DNA from: Flavobacterium sp. KMS | GTDB lineage: Bacteria > Bacteroidota > Bacteroidia > Flavobacteriales > Flavobacteriaceae | Length of the DNA stretch: 47,771 bases | Reading direction: 5' to 3' | Assembly (NCBI RefSeq): GCF_000813005.1 | Contig: NZ_JSYP01000032.1 | Span: 1 to 47,771, forward strand | Shown: piece after piece, positions 9,536 to 17,250 of the stretch | Position numbering within the stretch: the first letter of the stretch is position 1 | Layout of the letters: the number at the start of each line of letters is the position of its first letter | Position numbers and translations under genes: made by a program | The notes under the pieces: model-generated | Seen by the model: only the letters and a program-made list of their open reading frames with translations | The model's database searches: none | Told to the model about the DNA's origin: nothing

Positions 9536-11259
9536 TTATCCTTGTAAATCTAATCCAAATGTTGTTTTTAAAAGTTCAATGTTTGGATTTATTTCTAATA
9601 AACGGTTGTAACGATCCTGGTCATTATAGCTTCTTTTACTTTCGTAAGCTTCATTTACAATTACATTAATTGTGATATCATGATTATGCAAATGACCTCT
9701 TAAGTGACCTAAGATACCGTGCATTTCTTTCTCAAAATCTAGTTTAGAACCTTCGTTGGGTAATTCGATGCTAATAGAAGTTCCGTTTAAAACAGGATCG
9801 TTTATAAGCAATAACGATTCCATTATCTTAAATCCTTTTTCACCTAAACGTTGTGCATACTTATTCCATTGCAATAACATTTCAGTTTCAGTAAAATCTT
9901 CCGTAGGTAAATCAGCTGTAGTAGGCTTTACGTAAGATTTACTGCTTTCTTCTAATTCTTTCTTCTTGCGAATACTCGATAATGAAAATGCCGAAATACC
10001 AGATATTGTTGTGCTTGGTGCAACTGGTGGTTTTTGTGGGGCTACAGTTTCTGCTTTAGCAGGTACAGGAGCTACATTGGGAGTTACGGGTACAGAAGTT
10101 TGTTCTTTCTTTTCGGCAGAAGGTTTAACTTCTGTGATGGAGAAAGTAGGATTTCTATAATAAGTAGGCGGAATTATATATTGGTCAACTTTTTTTTTTC
10201 TCCATCAAAATTGATAGAGGCCAATTGCATTAAACTAAGTTCAACCAAAAGACGCTGGTTTTGACTCAATTTGTATTTTAAATCACAATCATTAGCAATT
10301 TCAATTCCTTTTAGTAAAAATTCCTGAGAAGCTTTTTGAGATTGTACCCCATACATTTGTTGCGCTTGTTCACCAACTTCTAGAAGTGATAAAGTAGCAG
10401 GAGTTTTGCTTACCAATAAATCTCTAAAATGCGATGCTAAACCAGCAATAAAATGATGTCCATCAAAACCTTTGGCTAGGATATCATTGTATGCCATTAA
10501 TAATTCAGGGATTTTATTTTCTAGGATAAAATCGGTGATAGCAATATAGGTTTCGTAATCTAAAACATTTAGGTTTTCGGTAACTGCCTGACGTGTTAAA
10601 TTAGTACCACAATAAGAAACAACTCTATCAAAAATTGATAAAGCATCACGCATAGCGCCATCCGCTTTTTGTGCAATAATATGTAGTGCATCGTCTTCAA
10701 AAACAACACCCTGACTTGTTGCAACTTCAGCTAAATGTTCTTTAGCATCTTTTACGGTAATTCTTTTGAAATCGAAAATCTGGCAACGAGATAAAATCGT
10801 CGGAATGATTTTATGTTTCTCTGTTGTTGCTAATATAAAGATGGCATGTTTAGGCGGTTCTTCTAATGTCTTTAAGAAAGCATTAAAAGCTGCCGATGAC
10901 AACATATGCACCTCATCAATAATATATACTTTGTATTGTCCTGTTTGTGGCGGGATTCTAACTTGATCAATCAAGTTACGGATATCGTCTACAGAGTTGT
11001 TTGAAGCAGCATCGAGTTCGAAAACATTAAATGCAAAATCTTCATTAGGATCATCATAACCTGGTTGGTTTATTTTTCGGGCAAGAATACGAGCACAAGT
11101 TGTTTTACCAACTCCACGTGGTCCTGTAAATAATAAAGCCGAAGCAAGATGATTACTATCTATGGCATTAAGTAAAGTGTTGGTAATGGCTTTTTGTCCC
11201 ACAACATCCTTAAATGTCTGCGGGCGATACTTACGAGCCGATACTACAAATTGTTCCAT
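9536..11259 (-). CDS. dnaX: DNA polymerase III subunit gamma/tau, two frames joined by a -1 shift
   Basis: Clamp-loader ATPase that loads the sliding clamp and, as tau, ties the polymerase to the helicase. Zero frame (11259-10174, 361 residues): Walker A GPRGVGKTT (46-54), Walker B VYIIDEVH (111-118), sensor LSRC (156-159), and domain III. It ends with TAA five codons after a run of ten A (10190-10199). The -1 frame from that run is fully open to the stop at 9536. It encodes a Pro/Ala-rich linker and a C-terminal domain (QWNKYAQRLGEKGFKIMESL to FGLDLQG) typical of tau. Joined length is about 574 residues. I chose ATG 11259 (MEQFVVSARKYRP) over a TTG at 11280. The usual four-Cys zinc module between Walker A and ELDAAS is absent. 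A sequencing or genuine homopolymer error is the alternative explanation for the split. Confidence 0.9.
10185..10204 (-). promoter_or_regulatory. Candidate programmed -1 frameshift site in dnaX
   Basis: On the coding strand the sequence is GGA GAA AAA AAA AAG TTG in the zero frame. It contains the heptamer A AAA AAG, the same slippery sequence used in E. coli dnaX, inside a run of ten A that could also promote transcript slippage as in Thermus dnaX. A GGAG lies directly upstream. I see no convincing downstream hairpin. Here the zero frame gives the short (gamma) form and the shifted frame the long (tau) form, opposite to E. coli. Confidence 0.6.
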
Positions 11260-11318
11260 AGTTTGTTTATTGGGTAGCAAAGATAAGATTTTTGTTTATT
11301 TTTTTAGGGGTATTTTGT

Positions 11319-11981
11319 TTATTTGATGAATATCTTTTTCTTCAGAATTATAAAGATTAAAAATGAAAATAATAGTATATTGACAATCAAAGAAATGATA
11401 ATATACTTGCTGTAGCTTTCTATTTTTAGCTCTGTTTTTTCTTTTTCTGAAATTATATTTTGAGAAGATTTGTATGCTCTAAGCAGTTCTAATTGATAAA
11501 AGAAAGTTGAAAGTGTTTCATTTCTTATTTTTAAGTTTTCTACTTCACAAATAATAGAATCTAGTTTAGTGATTTTCTTGCCGTAAATGCCATGAATTGG
11601 AACCGGAGGTAGAAAACCAGTCCCTATTTCCATTGTTTGAGTTGGAGATCTTAAATCTAGGGTTATTGTTTTCTTGTCTTTATTGAATAGTGCATAAACT
11701 ATCCATAAATCCTTTTTTAAAGGATATATGGGATAATCAGTTTCGTCACTTTTAGCATTAATAATTTTGGAATTATAATTTCCTTTAAATAATTCTAAAA
11801 TTCTGAAAGTAGAGATTTTATTGATTGTATCTATTTTAATTAGTTCACCATAAAAGATTATATCAGCACCCTTAATCCCTTGATTAACCATTGCTTCTTT
11901 TTTTAAGCGTCTAAATTCACTTGAATAAGAATAATTATAAAAGCAAAAGAATGCTAAGAATAAGATGTACTTTAATTTCAT
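11319..11981 (-). CDS. Hypothetical secreted, C-terminally anchored protein with TIMP/NTR-like pattern
   Basis: 220 residues. It has a signal peptide (MKLKYILFLAFFCFYNYSYS) and one C-terminal membrane helix (YIIISLIVNILLFSFLIFI) followed by a lysine-rich end, so the body should face the periplasm. The middle (ADIIFYGELIKID, then FRILELFKGN, then WIVYAL) resembles the strand pattern of OB-fold TIMP/NTR-like extracytoplasmic domains, but the disulphide cysteines are missing. I do not recognise a specific family. It stands alone between dnaX and a lipoprotein gene. Function unknown. Confidence 0.75.
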   Translation of the reverse strand: MKLKYILFLAFFCFYNYSYSSEFRRLKKEAMVNQGIKGADIIFYGELIKIDTINKISTFRILELFKGNYNSKIINAKSDETDYPIYPLKKDLWIVYALFNKDKKTITLDLRSPTQTMEIGTGFLPPVPIHGIYGKKITKLDSIICEVENLKIRNETLSTFFYQLELLRAYKSSQNIISEKEKTELKIESYSKYIIISLIVNILLFSFLIFIILKKKIFIK

Positions 11982-12049
11982 GGAGCTGATTTTAATACAA
12001 TAATACTATTTTTAATTATAGTATTTAGAAGTTGATGCAACTCAAATAA

Positions 12050-12085
12050 AAAACGGAAATAACTTTTTAAAGTTATTTCCGTTTT
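12050..12085 (-). terminator. Strong palindromic terminator
   Basis: A perfect 17-bp stem (AAAACGGAAATAACTTT, 12050-12066, and its inverse 12069-12085) around a two-base centre. On the minus strand it lies just after the lipocalin-like gene and ends in a T run, so it should stop that transcript. Confidence 0.85.
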
Positions 12086-12113
12086 AGGTTGATACTAATA
12101 TAAACGATTGTCT

Positions 12114-12533
12114 TTATCTAGTATATACAGTTATGATTCCTGCTGCATCTTTTAGTTTTAACTCGCTAAGAGTTAGGTTTACTATATCCTGAGTTTTAGA
12201 TTCGCCATCAATAACTGTTGTTAAGTTATTATGCGATCTGGAATAAATTCCAGCACTAGTTGTTAATGCACAAGCACTAATTGTAGAATCATAATCTCCT
12301 TCGGTTGCAGTATTATCAAGTTTAAGTTCGAGATAATCCTTATTACAGCCTGTTTGATTTTGTGGAGCATCTACCAAAGTTTCTGTTCCGCTAACAACAG
12401 TACCTACTTTACTAAGATCCCATTTTCCTGATAGAGGTATCAGTGTTTCTCCTTCGTTGTCATCACTACTACATGAAGTTGAAAATAAACTGATACTAAA
12501 TAATATTGCGAGTAATATGCTTCTGTTTTTCAT
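12114..12533 (-). CDS. Lipocalin-like surface lipoprotein
   Basis: 139 residues. The signal peptide ends in a lipobox (SLFSTSC), and the mature protein begins CSSDDNEGE. The acidic residues after the lipid-bearing Cys resemble the lipoprotein export signal that sends Bacteroidota lipoproteins to the outer face of the outer membrane. The next part (LIPLSGKWDLSKVG) and the later strand pattern match the lipocalin-like family common in Flavobacteriia. Ligand unknown. It is followed by its own terminator, so it is monocistronic. Confidence 0.82.
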   Translation of the reverse strand: MKNRSILLAILFSISLFSTSCSSDDNEGETLIPLSGKWDLSKVGTVVSGTETLVDAPQNQTGCNKDYLELKLDNTATEGDYDSTISACALTTSAGIYSRSHNNLTTVIDGESKTQDIVNLTLSELKLKDAAGIITVYTR

Positions 12534-12939
12534 TTTAAAATCTTTAAAAGGTTAGATGCTAATATAGTTGCAACACAAGGAAGTAATGTTGTACAATTTT
12601 CGATTTCATTTACATAATTAGTTGATTTGTAATAAAATATAATTGGCAAATGTTGTTTTTATCTATTATATTTATAGATAATTTCTATTTTTTGCTAAAT
12701 CTGAATTTTATAACAACTAAGTTGGATTCAATTTTTTAAGAAATAATATTAATGGTTCTTAGGTTGGAAATACTCGTAGTTACTGAAAATAGGTGTTGCA
12801 TAACTAAAAGCTTTAGAGTTATTCAATACTTTGATTTTTAGTAATTGATTAAAATTTAATTTGTAAGATAATTTGTAATATTTTGTTGTTTTGTTCGTTA
12901 ACTTTAAATCGTTTAATTAATTTAAAAAAAAACATGATT
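12534..12939. other. Intergenic region without recognised features
   Basis: About 400 bp of AT-rich DNA between the divergent lipocalin-like and BON lipoprotein genes. It must hold both promoters, but I find no exact TAnnTTTG box and no repeat. A frame open from a TTG at 12883 runs into the BON gene, but its extra residues look like untranslated leader. Confidence 0.5.
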
Positions 12940-13419
12940 ATGAAAATTAAGTCTATTTTGTTAGGAATGAGTTTAGCTTTTTTATTAGTGGCTTGTGGTC
13001 CCAAAGATGCAGATATTCAAAAAGAGATTGCTGCAAAAATGGGTGACATGTCAGGAATGGAAGTTACTGTAAAAGATGGTATAGCTACTATTTCGGGAGT
13101 TTGTAAAGATGCTGCTTGCAAAGAAAGCTGTGAGGCTATTGCAAAAGGAATTAAAGGAGTGAAATCGGTAGTGAATAACTGCGAAATTGCTGCTCCTGAG
13201 CCTGTAGCTACTGCTGCGCCTGTTGTAATTAATGCCGATAGTGTTTTAAATACTTCGATAAACGAGGTAGTAAAAACGTACAGTGGTGTAACTGCTACAG
13301 TTTTGGATGGTGTAGTAACACTTAAAGGTGATATTAAAAGAGACCAATTACCAGCTTTGATAAAAAGTGTACAAGAATTGAAACCTAAAAAAGTTGAAAA
13401 CAAGTTAACTATTAAATAA
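12940..13419 (+). CDS. BON-domain lipoprotein
   Basis: 159 residues from the ATG at 12940; an ATG two codons earlier (12934) is equally possible. The signal peptide ends in LLVACG, a lipobox, so the protein is lipid-anchored. Two BON domains follow: residues about 25-85 (VTVKDGIATISGVC) and 100-159 (VTATVLDGVVTLKGDI). BON domains are thought to bind membranes or phospholipid and often occur in envelope stress proteins such as OsmY. The first domain has four Cys in a short stretch (CKDAACKESCE), unusual for BON and possibly disulphide-bonded. A BON-LysM gene follows after 7 nt, indicating an operon. Confidence 0.85.
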   Translation: MKIKSILLGMSLAFLLVACGPKDADIQKEIAAKMGDMSGMEVTVKDGIATISGVCKDAACKESCEAIAKGIKGVKSVVNNCEIAAPEPVATAAPVVINADSVLNTSINEVVKTYSGVTATVLDGVVTLKGDIKRDQLPALIKSVQELKPKKVENKLTIK

Positions 13420-13426
13420 AGATTTT

Positions 13427-13798
13427 ATGAGTTTACAAGATAAATACAGAGAATTAACAAGTTTAGCTACTGATTTAGGTATCGCTAATTTGGAAGTAAG
13501 AGAGCAGGATAATGTTTTGTATGTTGATGGAACTGCAAAATCTGCTGAGGACAAAGAAAAACTTTGGGCTGTTTACGGAAAAATTGATCCTGATTTTAGA
13601 GCAGCAGATGTTGTTATGAATATTGCTGTTGCTGAGGGAACAACAACAGATTATACTGTTGTAGGAGGTGATTCCCTATCAAAAATTGGAAAAGCACATG
13701 GAGTTTCATGGCAAGCAATTTACGAAGCTAATAAAGATGTGATTAAAAATCCTGACTTAATACAAGTTGGTTGGAAATTAAAAATACCAACAGCATAA
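13427..13798 (+). CDS. BON-LysM protein, Kbp/YgaU-like
   Basis: 123 residues with no signal peptide: an N-terminal BON-like domain (about 1-68; LEVREQDNVLYVDGTAKS) and a C-terminal LysM domain (about 74-123; DYTVVGGDSLSKIGKAHGVSWQ). This is the layout of E. coli Kbp (YgaU), a small cytoplasmic potassium-binding protein, whose length (149) is somewhat greater. LysM alone could suggest peptidoglycan binding, but the lack of an export signal argues against it. It lies 7 nt after the BON lipoprotein and before a clear terminator. Confidence 0.83.
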   Translation: MSLQDKYRELTSLATDLGIANLEVREQDNVLYVDGTAKSAEDKEKLWAVYGKIDPDFRAADVVMNIAVAEGTTTDYTVVGGDSLSKIGKAHGVSWQAIYEANKDVIKNPDLIQVGWKLKIPTA

Positions 13799-13819
13799 TT
13801 TATTTATGTTGTTATTCTT

Positions 13820-13850
13820 AAAAGTCTATCATTTTATGATGGACTTTTTT
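13820..13850 (+). terminator. Rho-independent terminator
   Basis: Stem AAAGTCTATCAT / ATGATGGACTTT (one G-T pair) followed by more T, just downstream of the BON-LysM stop. It closes the two-gene BON operon. Confidence 0.8.
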
Positions 13851-13984
13851 TATGGATATAGGTTACTTAATTGGTTGCTTGGTTATTATGAGTATAATAT
13901 ATATCAAGAAATGTTTTTTTTATATTAAAATCTATTATTTTTATCTGTGAAATTTATAGACTAATAGAACTTAATGAATTAATT

Positions 13985-14425
13985 ATGAGAAAAATTAAAC
14001 TGTTGTTTTTTTTACTTCTAGTAAGTAATCTAAATTTTGGACAAAGTAAGACTGATGAGGATTCGATTAAAGCAATTATTGAAAGTGCTTATATAGGCGG
14101 AATACACAATGGAGGGCCAATTGAAGATATACGAAAAGGTTTTCACCCTACTTTTAAAATGTTACGATTAGATAACAATGATGTTGTGTCGGTTGCATTG
14201 GAGGAATGGATAATAGGAATTGAAAAGGGACGTAAGCAAAATGCTGATAAACCAATAATAAAGGCTGAAAGTGAATATTTGAATGTAATAGTATCTGGAA
14301 ATGCAGCAACAGTTGTTATGAATGTATCTAAGAACAAAAAGAAAATTTTTACAGATCATTTGACGCTGTATAAATTTTCTGAGGGTTGGCGAATTGTCTC
14401 TAAAGCATTTTATAGAATCCCTTAA
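13985..14425 (+). CDS. Secreted NTF2-like protein (putative lumazine-binding family)
   Basis: 146 residues with a signal peptide (MRKIKLLFFLLLVSNLNFGQ). The mature protein follows the NTF2-like cone pattern: helix DEDSIKAIIESAYIGGIHNG, then FHPTFKML, and a C-terminal sheet ending LTLYKFSEGWRIVSKAFYRI. This matches the family labelled putative lumazine-binding, whose members have diverse and mostly unknown ligands. It is followed after 8 nt by a NIPSNAP gene, likely co-transcribed. No catalytic residues can be assigned. Confidence 0.8.
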   Translation: MRKIKLLFFLLLVSNLNFGQSKTDEDSIKAIIESAYIGGIHNGGPIEDIRKGFHPTFKMLRLDNNDVVSVALEEWIIGIEKGRKQNADKPIIKAESEYLNVIVSGNAATVVMNVSKNKKKIFTDHLTLYKFSEGWRIVSKAFYRIP

Positions 14426-14433
14426 TTTTAGAT

Positions 14434-14850
14434 ATGAAACTACTTTTATTGACTCTGTTATTAATTACAACATCGGTTGTAAGATGTCAAAATACAATTG
14501 CTGTATCTGTTGATAGTAAGGTGACTCCGATTTATGAGCTACGTATTTATGAAATATTCGAAAATAACAAAAAGGGTTTTCATGATCGATTTAGAAATAA
14601 TGCAATGGAGATTATGAAGAAATACAATTTTAAAATTTCTTCGATTTGGGAATCAAAATCAGATAAGAAAACAGAATTCGTTTATCTTTTGGAATGGACT
14701 GACGAAGCAACAATGAAGAAAGCTTGGGAACAATTTCGAGCAGATAAAGAATGGATAGAAATTAAAAAACAAACTAGTGCAAAGTTTGGAGATTTAATAG
14801 GCAATATTGAAGATCGGGTTTTGACAAAAATGGATTATTCGCCATATTGA
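14434..14850 (+). CDS. Secreted NIPSNAP family protein
   Basis: 138 residues. The signal peptide is MKLLLLTLLLITTSVVRC. The mature protein begins with the NIPSNAP hallmark PIYELRIYEI, followed by FHDRFRNNAMEIMKKYNFKI and FVYLLEWTDEATMKKAW, the dimeric alpha-beta barrel pattern of this family. Function in bacteria is unknown. It lies 8 nt after the NTF2-like gene. The Cys at the end of the hydrophobic stretch (VVRCQ) could be a lipobox but fits poorly. Confidence 0.85.
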   Translation: MKLLLLTLLLITTSVVRCQNTIAVSVDSKVTPIYELRIYEIFENNKKGFHDRFRNNAMEIMKKYNFKISSIWESKSDKKTEFVYLLEWTDEATMKKAWEQFRADKEWIEIKKQTSAKFGDLIGNIEDRVLTKMDYSPY

Positions 14851-14865
14851 TTATCTTAGTTGTTA

Positions 14866-14958
14866 GCTAGCGCGAGCGTCCCGCTCGTGACTACAGTGTT
14901 AAGAAAGTCATCAAAATCTTGCCTTATAAATGTTCACGAGCGGGACGCTCGCGCTAGC
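14866..14958. repeat. Perfect 25-bp inverted repeat element
   Basis: Left arm 14866-14890 and right arm 14934-14958 are perfectly complementary over 25 bp, separated by 43 nt. Each arm contains a small palindrome of its own (GAGCGTCCCGCTC). The arms are GC-rich, unlike everything around them. The right arm ends 6 bp before the MITE-like repeat copy at 14964. Confidence 0.85.
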
Positions 14959-14963
14959 GTGGG

Positions 14964-15090
14964 AAATACTGTACCGAATAATTCTCACGCAAAGTCGCCA
15001 AGCCGCCAAGTTTACGCCTAAAATCTTTGCGCTTTTGCGGCTTTGCGAGAAAAAGTATTAGTTCAGAAAGCTTAACTTAACGATATTGCG
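14964..15090 (-). repeat. MITE-like repeat, copy A (reverse orientation)
   Basis: Inverted copy of the family also present at 17251 and 18213. The core runs from CTCACGCAAAGTCGCC (about 14984) to GGCTTTGCGAGAAA (about 15053). The outer end is CTTAACTTAACGATATTGCG (15071-15090), a variant of the family's terminal inverted repeat. The other terminus is missing where it meets the 25-bp inverted repeat. Confidence 0.75.
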
Positions 15091-15172
15091 AGCTAGTGCT
15101 GGTGATTAAAAGAAAAGAAAAATGACTAAATATTAATTTAGTTGAAATTTGAGATTAGATATTCTGATGAAA

Positions 15173-15261
15173 ACCCAAATCCCTAGCCCTGATAGAAGCG
15201 GCATCCTTTTTCTGGCTTTTTTTAGCCAGAAAAAGATACAGCGGAGAGCAGGAATAGCTCC
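15173..15261 (+). ncRNA. Candidate structured RNA / palindromic repeat, copy 1
   Basis: Copy 1 of a 90-nt sequence also at 30255 (same strand) and 36756 (opposite strand). The central hairpin is a perfect 12-bp stem (15206-15217 with 15224-15235); an outer helix pairs CCTG (15188-15191) with CAGG (15249-15252). Both helices show compensatory changes in copy 3. It ends 9 nt before the stop codon of the oppositely oriented gene at 15271. It may be a transcribed RNA or a dispersed DNA repeat; comparison with the Flavo-1 RNA motif would be informative. Confidence 0.55.
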
Positions 15262-15270
15262 TAAATAAAA

Positions 15271-15564
15271 CTATCTTCCTCTGATGCTTAAATCACTTAA
15301 TATTTTTGCAGTTTCAGAATCGGAATTGGCTGAAAATCCAGCGACGTAAACACCTTTTTTGCCCGATGTAGATTTTATTCCATAAACCACAGCTTCATCG
15401 CCTGGATCTGATTCACCTTCGTATCGATACACATGTACGATTTCAAATTTTTCAGGATTTTTCTTTATTACATCTTCATTTAGATTAAAATCATAAGTAA
15501 ATCCTTTTTCGTTTAATTGATCCAAAGCTTTGGATACAGTTGCGTAGTGATACATTCTAATCAT
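15271..15564 (-). CDS. Conserved small hypothetical protein
   Basis: 97 residues, no signal peptide, no membrane segment. It starts MIRMYHYATVSKALDQLNEKGF and contains FEIVHVYRYEGESDPGDEAVVYGI, then KKGVYVAGFSANSD. From memory, similar small proteins in Flavobacteriia often carry the label phosphoribosylpyrophosphate synthetase, but the protein is far too short for that enzyme and lacks its PRPP-binding motif, so I give no function. Codon use and composition fit a real gene, and it stands alone next to rnpB. Confidence 0.75.
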   Translation of the reverse strand: MIRMYHYATVSKALDQLNEKGFTYDFNLNEDVIKKNPEKFEIVHVYRYEGESDPGDEAVVYGIKSTSGKKGVYVAGFSANSDSETAKILSDLSIRGR

Positions 15565-15678
15565 GATAAATGAAATTTTGGTGGTTAACGTTTAAAGATA
15601 ACTATTTTAAAATTAAGTGTTTGTAAAAGGAGTGTTAAAGTAAATTTTATAATGGAGAAAAGAGAGCAATAAAAACGC

Positions 15679-15686
15679 TAAATTTG
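15679..15686 (+). promoter_or_regulatory. -7 promoter box of rnpB (TAnnTTTG)
   Basis: TAAATTTG is an exact match to the Bacteroidota sigma-A -7 box and ends 4 nt before the predicted 5' end of RNase P RNA, just where the start site should follow. No good -33 TTG is visible at the expected distance. Confidence 0.65.
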
Positions 15687-15690
15687 CCCC

Positions 15691-16000
15691 GCAGACCGCC
15701 TTATCGTCGCTCATTTAGGTGAGGGGAGGAAAGTCCGGACACCACAGAGAAGCATAGCGGGTAACACCCGTCGGCGTTAGCAATAACGTTAGGACAAGTG
15801 CAGCAGAAAGTATGTACAGGTAATGCTGTAGTGAAAACAGGTAAACTCTATGCGGTGAAATATCAAGTATATCAGCATTTAAGGGCTTCTCGTTCGTTGC
15901 TGAAGGGTAGATAGCTTGAACTTATGAGTAATTGTAAGTCTAGATAAATGATAAGGTATTGTTAGTAATAACAAGAACAGAATCCGGCTTATAGGTCTGC
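15691..16000 (+). ncRNA. rnpB: RNase P RNA (class A type)
   Basis: The RNA subunit of RNase P, which cuts 5' leaders from tRNA precursors. It carries the universally conserved blocks: GAGGAAAGTCCGGAC near the 5' end, ACAGGTAA and GGTAAACTC in the middle, and ACAGAATCCGGCTTATAG at the 3' end, which forms helix P4 with the first block. The termini GCAGACC and GGTCTGC pair as helix P1, fixing both ends and a length near 310 nt. A T run follows directly and can serve as terminator. The strand is clear. Confidence 0.96.
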
Positions 16001-16177
16001 ATTTTTTTATATTTGTGAGAGTATTAAATTTATTTTCATGATAAATCTTCACTAGTTATTTCTGAAATTAAACATGATACAAAGACGCGTAGATTATGAA
16101 TGTTTGCGTTTTTTAATCTGTGGAATCTTTTTATCCCGTTTCGAACCGTCGAGATTGGGAGTGGCAAAAAAAATAAT

Positions 16178-17110
16178 ATGAAAACAAGAATTGGAATTTT
16201 AGGATTGGGTGGAGTAGGTGGTTATTTTGGTGGACTTTTGGCGAAAGCCTACGCCGAAAACGATGCTATAGAAGTCGTTTTTATTGCGCGTGGTAAAGCA
16301 ATGGAAGTTATTGCCAAATCGGGTCTTAAAATTAGTACTGATGAAGGAGAAACGATTGTTTTTCCGACTGTAGTATCTAATGATCCTGATGCAATTGGGA
16401 AACTAGATTACCTTATTTGCGCTACTAAAACCTATGATATCGAAGAAAGTCTTGATGCCATAAGAAAATGTATTACCAAGAATACTGTTTTTCTTCCTTT
16501 ATATAATGGCGTTGACGCCACGGAACGTATTAGTATCATTTTTCCTGATAATGAAGTTTTGCAAGGTTGCGTTTACATCGTTTCGATGATTGCTGAACCT
16601 GGTGTTATTAAAAAAACTGGAATTTACGAAAAGTTATTTTTTGGTTCTGATAGTGCTTCTGTTTATAGAATGAAGGCGTTGCAAACCATTTTTCAGAATG
16701 CTAAAATCGAAAGTTATCTCGTTGATAATATAGAAGAAACAGTTTGGGAGAAGTTTGTTTTTATATCGTCTTTGGCTTCAGCTACTTCTTACTTGAATCA
16801 GAATATTGGTGAAATCATGGAAAATGCTTCTAGCCGAAATTTATATGTTTCATTACTTAATGAAATCACTATGATTGCGGCTGTAAAAGGACTGAATCTT
16901 CCTAATGATATTGTAATGCAAACTATCCTGAAATTGGAGAAAACACCTCGTGATGCAACTTCGTCTATGCACCGTGATTTGTTGGCAGGAAGAAAAATCG
17001 AACTTTCATCTCTTACTGAATTTGTGGTAAATGAAGGTTTGAAGTATGAAATTGAAACACCAACATATCAGCTGATTTTTGATAAATTAGATACACACGA
17101 GAATAATTAA
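16178..17110 (+). CDS. panE: 2-dehydropantoate 2-reductase family protein
   Basis: 310 residues. The N-terminal Rossmann fold begins MKTRIGILGLGGVGGYFGG (GxGxxG loop). The family's conserved stretches follow: DYLICATKTYD, LPLYNGVD with the conserved Asn-Gly, and later ETVWEKFVFISS with the Lys and Glu of the ketopantoate reductase C domain. The enzyme reduces ketopantoate to pantoate with NADPH in coenzyme A synthesis. The frame is open 26 codons upstream, but that part overlaps a degraded repeat, so ATG 16178 is preferred. Relatives acting on other 2-oxoacids exist, so the substrate is likely but not certain. Confidence 0.85.
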   Translation: MKTRIGILGLGGVGGYFGGLLAKAYAENDAIEVVFIARGKAMEVIAKSGLKISTDEGETIVFPTVVSNDPDAIGKLDYLICATKTYDIEESLDAIRKCITKNTVFLPLYNGVDATERISIIFPDNEVLQGCVYIVSMIAEPGVIKKTGIYEKLFFGSDSASVYRMKALQTIFQNAKIESYLVDNIEETVWEKFVFISSLASATSYLNQNIGEIMENASSRNLYVSLLNEITMIAAVKGLNLPNDIVMQTILKLEKTPRDATSSMHRDLLAGRKIELSSLTEFVVNEGLKYEIETPTYQLIFDKLDTHENN

Positions 17111-17250
17111 TATTCGTTGAGTATAATTTTCAACACATAGAAACATAGCTTTCAAATTGTAAAAGACGTTTCACTCAAAATAAACCGCATAGAGCTATGC
17201 GGAAAAATCATGATTTTATAGAAATACCTTAAAATTTTAGATTAAAATCT
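17111..17250. repeat. Intergenic stretch with a partial ACACATAGAAACATAG repeat
   Basis: AACACATAGAAACATAG (about 17132-17148) and AAAGACGTTTCACT (about 17162-17175) match pieces of the inverted-repeat element at 23033-23174. A short hairpin (CCGCATAGAGCTATGCGG) lies at about 17184-17201. No coding frame is visible. Confidence 0.5.

Noticed and set aside
9536..11259. dnaX as a dead pseudogene
   Set aside because: Both frames are well conserved over their full length, the break is exactly at a known type of slippery run, and the gene is essential, so a shift or a homopolymer read error is more likely than decay.
13017..13403. 128-codon open frame opposite the BON lipoprotein gene
   Set aside because: It is fully antisense to a gene with signal peptide and two BON domains; it has no domain of its own and looks like a chance open frame.
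14851..15270. Search for a small gene or tRNA in the gap after the NIPSNAP gene
   Set aside because: The gap is accounted for by the 25-bp inverted repeat, MITE-like copy A and structured repeat copy 1. No cloverleaf with a TTCGANT loop and no plausible frame was found.
16100..16177. Longer panE reading from an upstream ATG
   Set aside because: The added 26 residues would be encoded by a degraded repeat (TATCCCGTTTCGAACC), and precede the conserved Rossmann start MKTRIGILGLGG.
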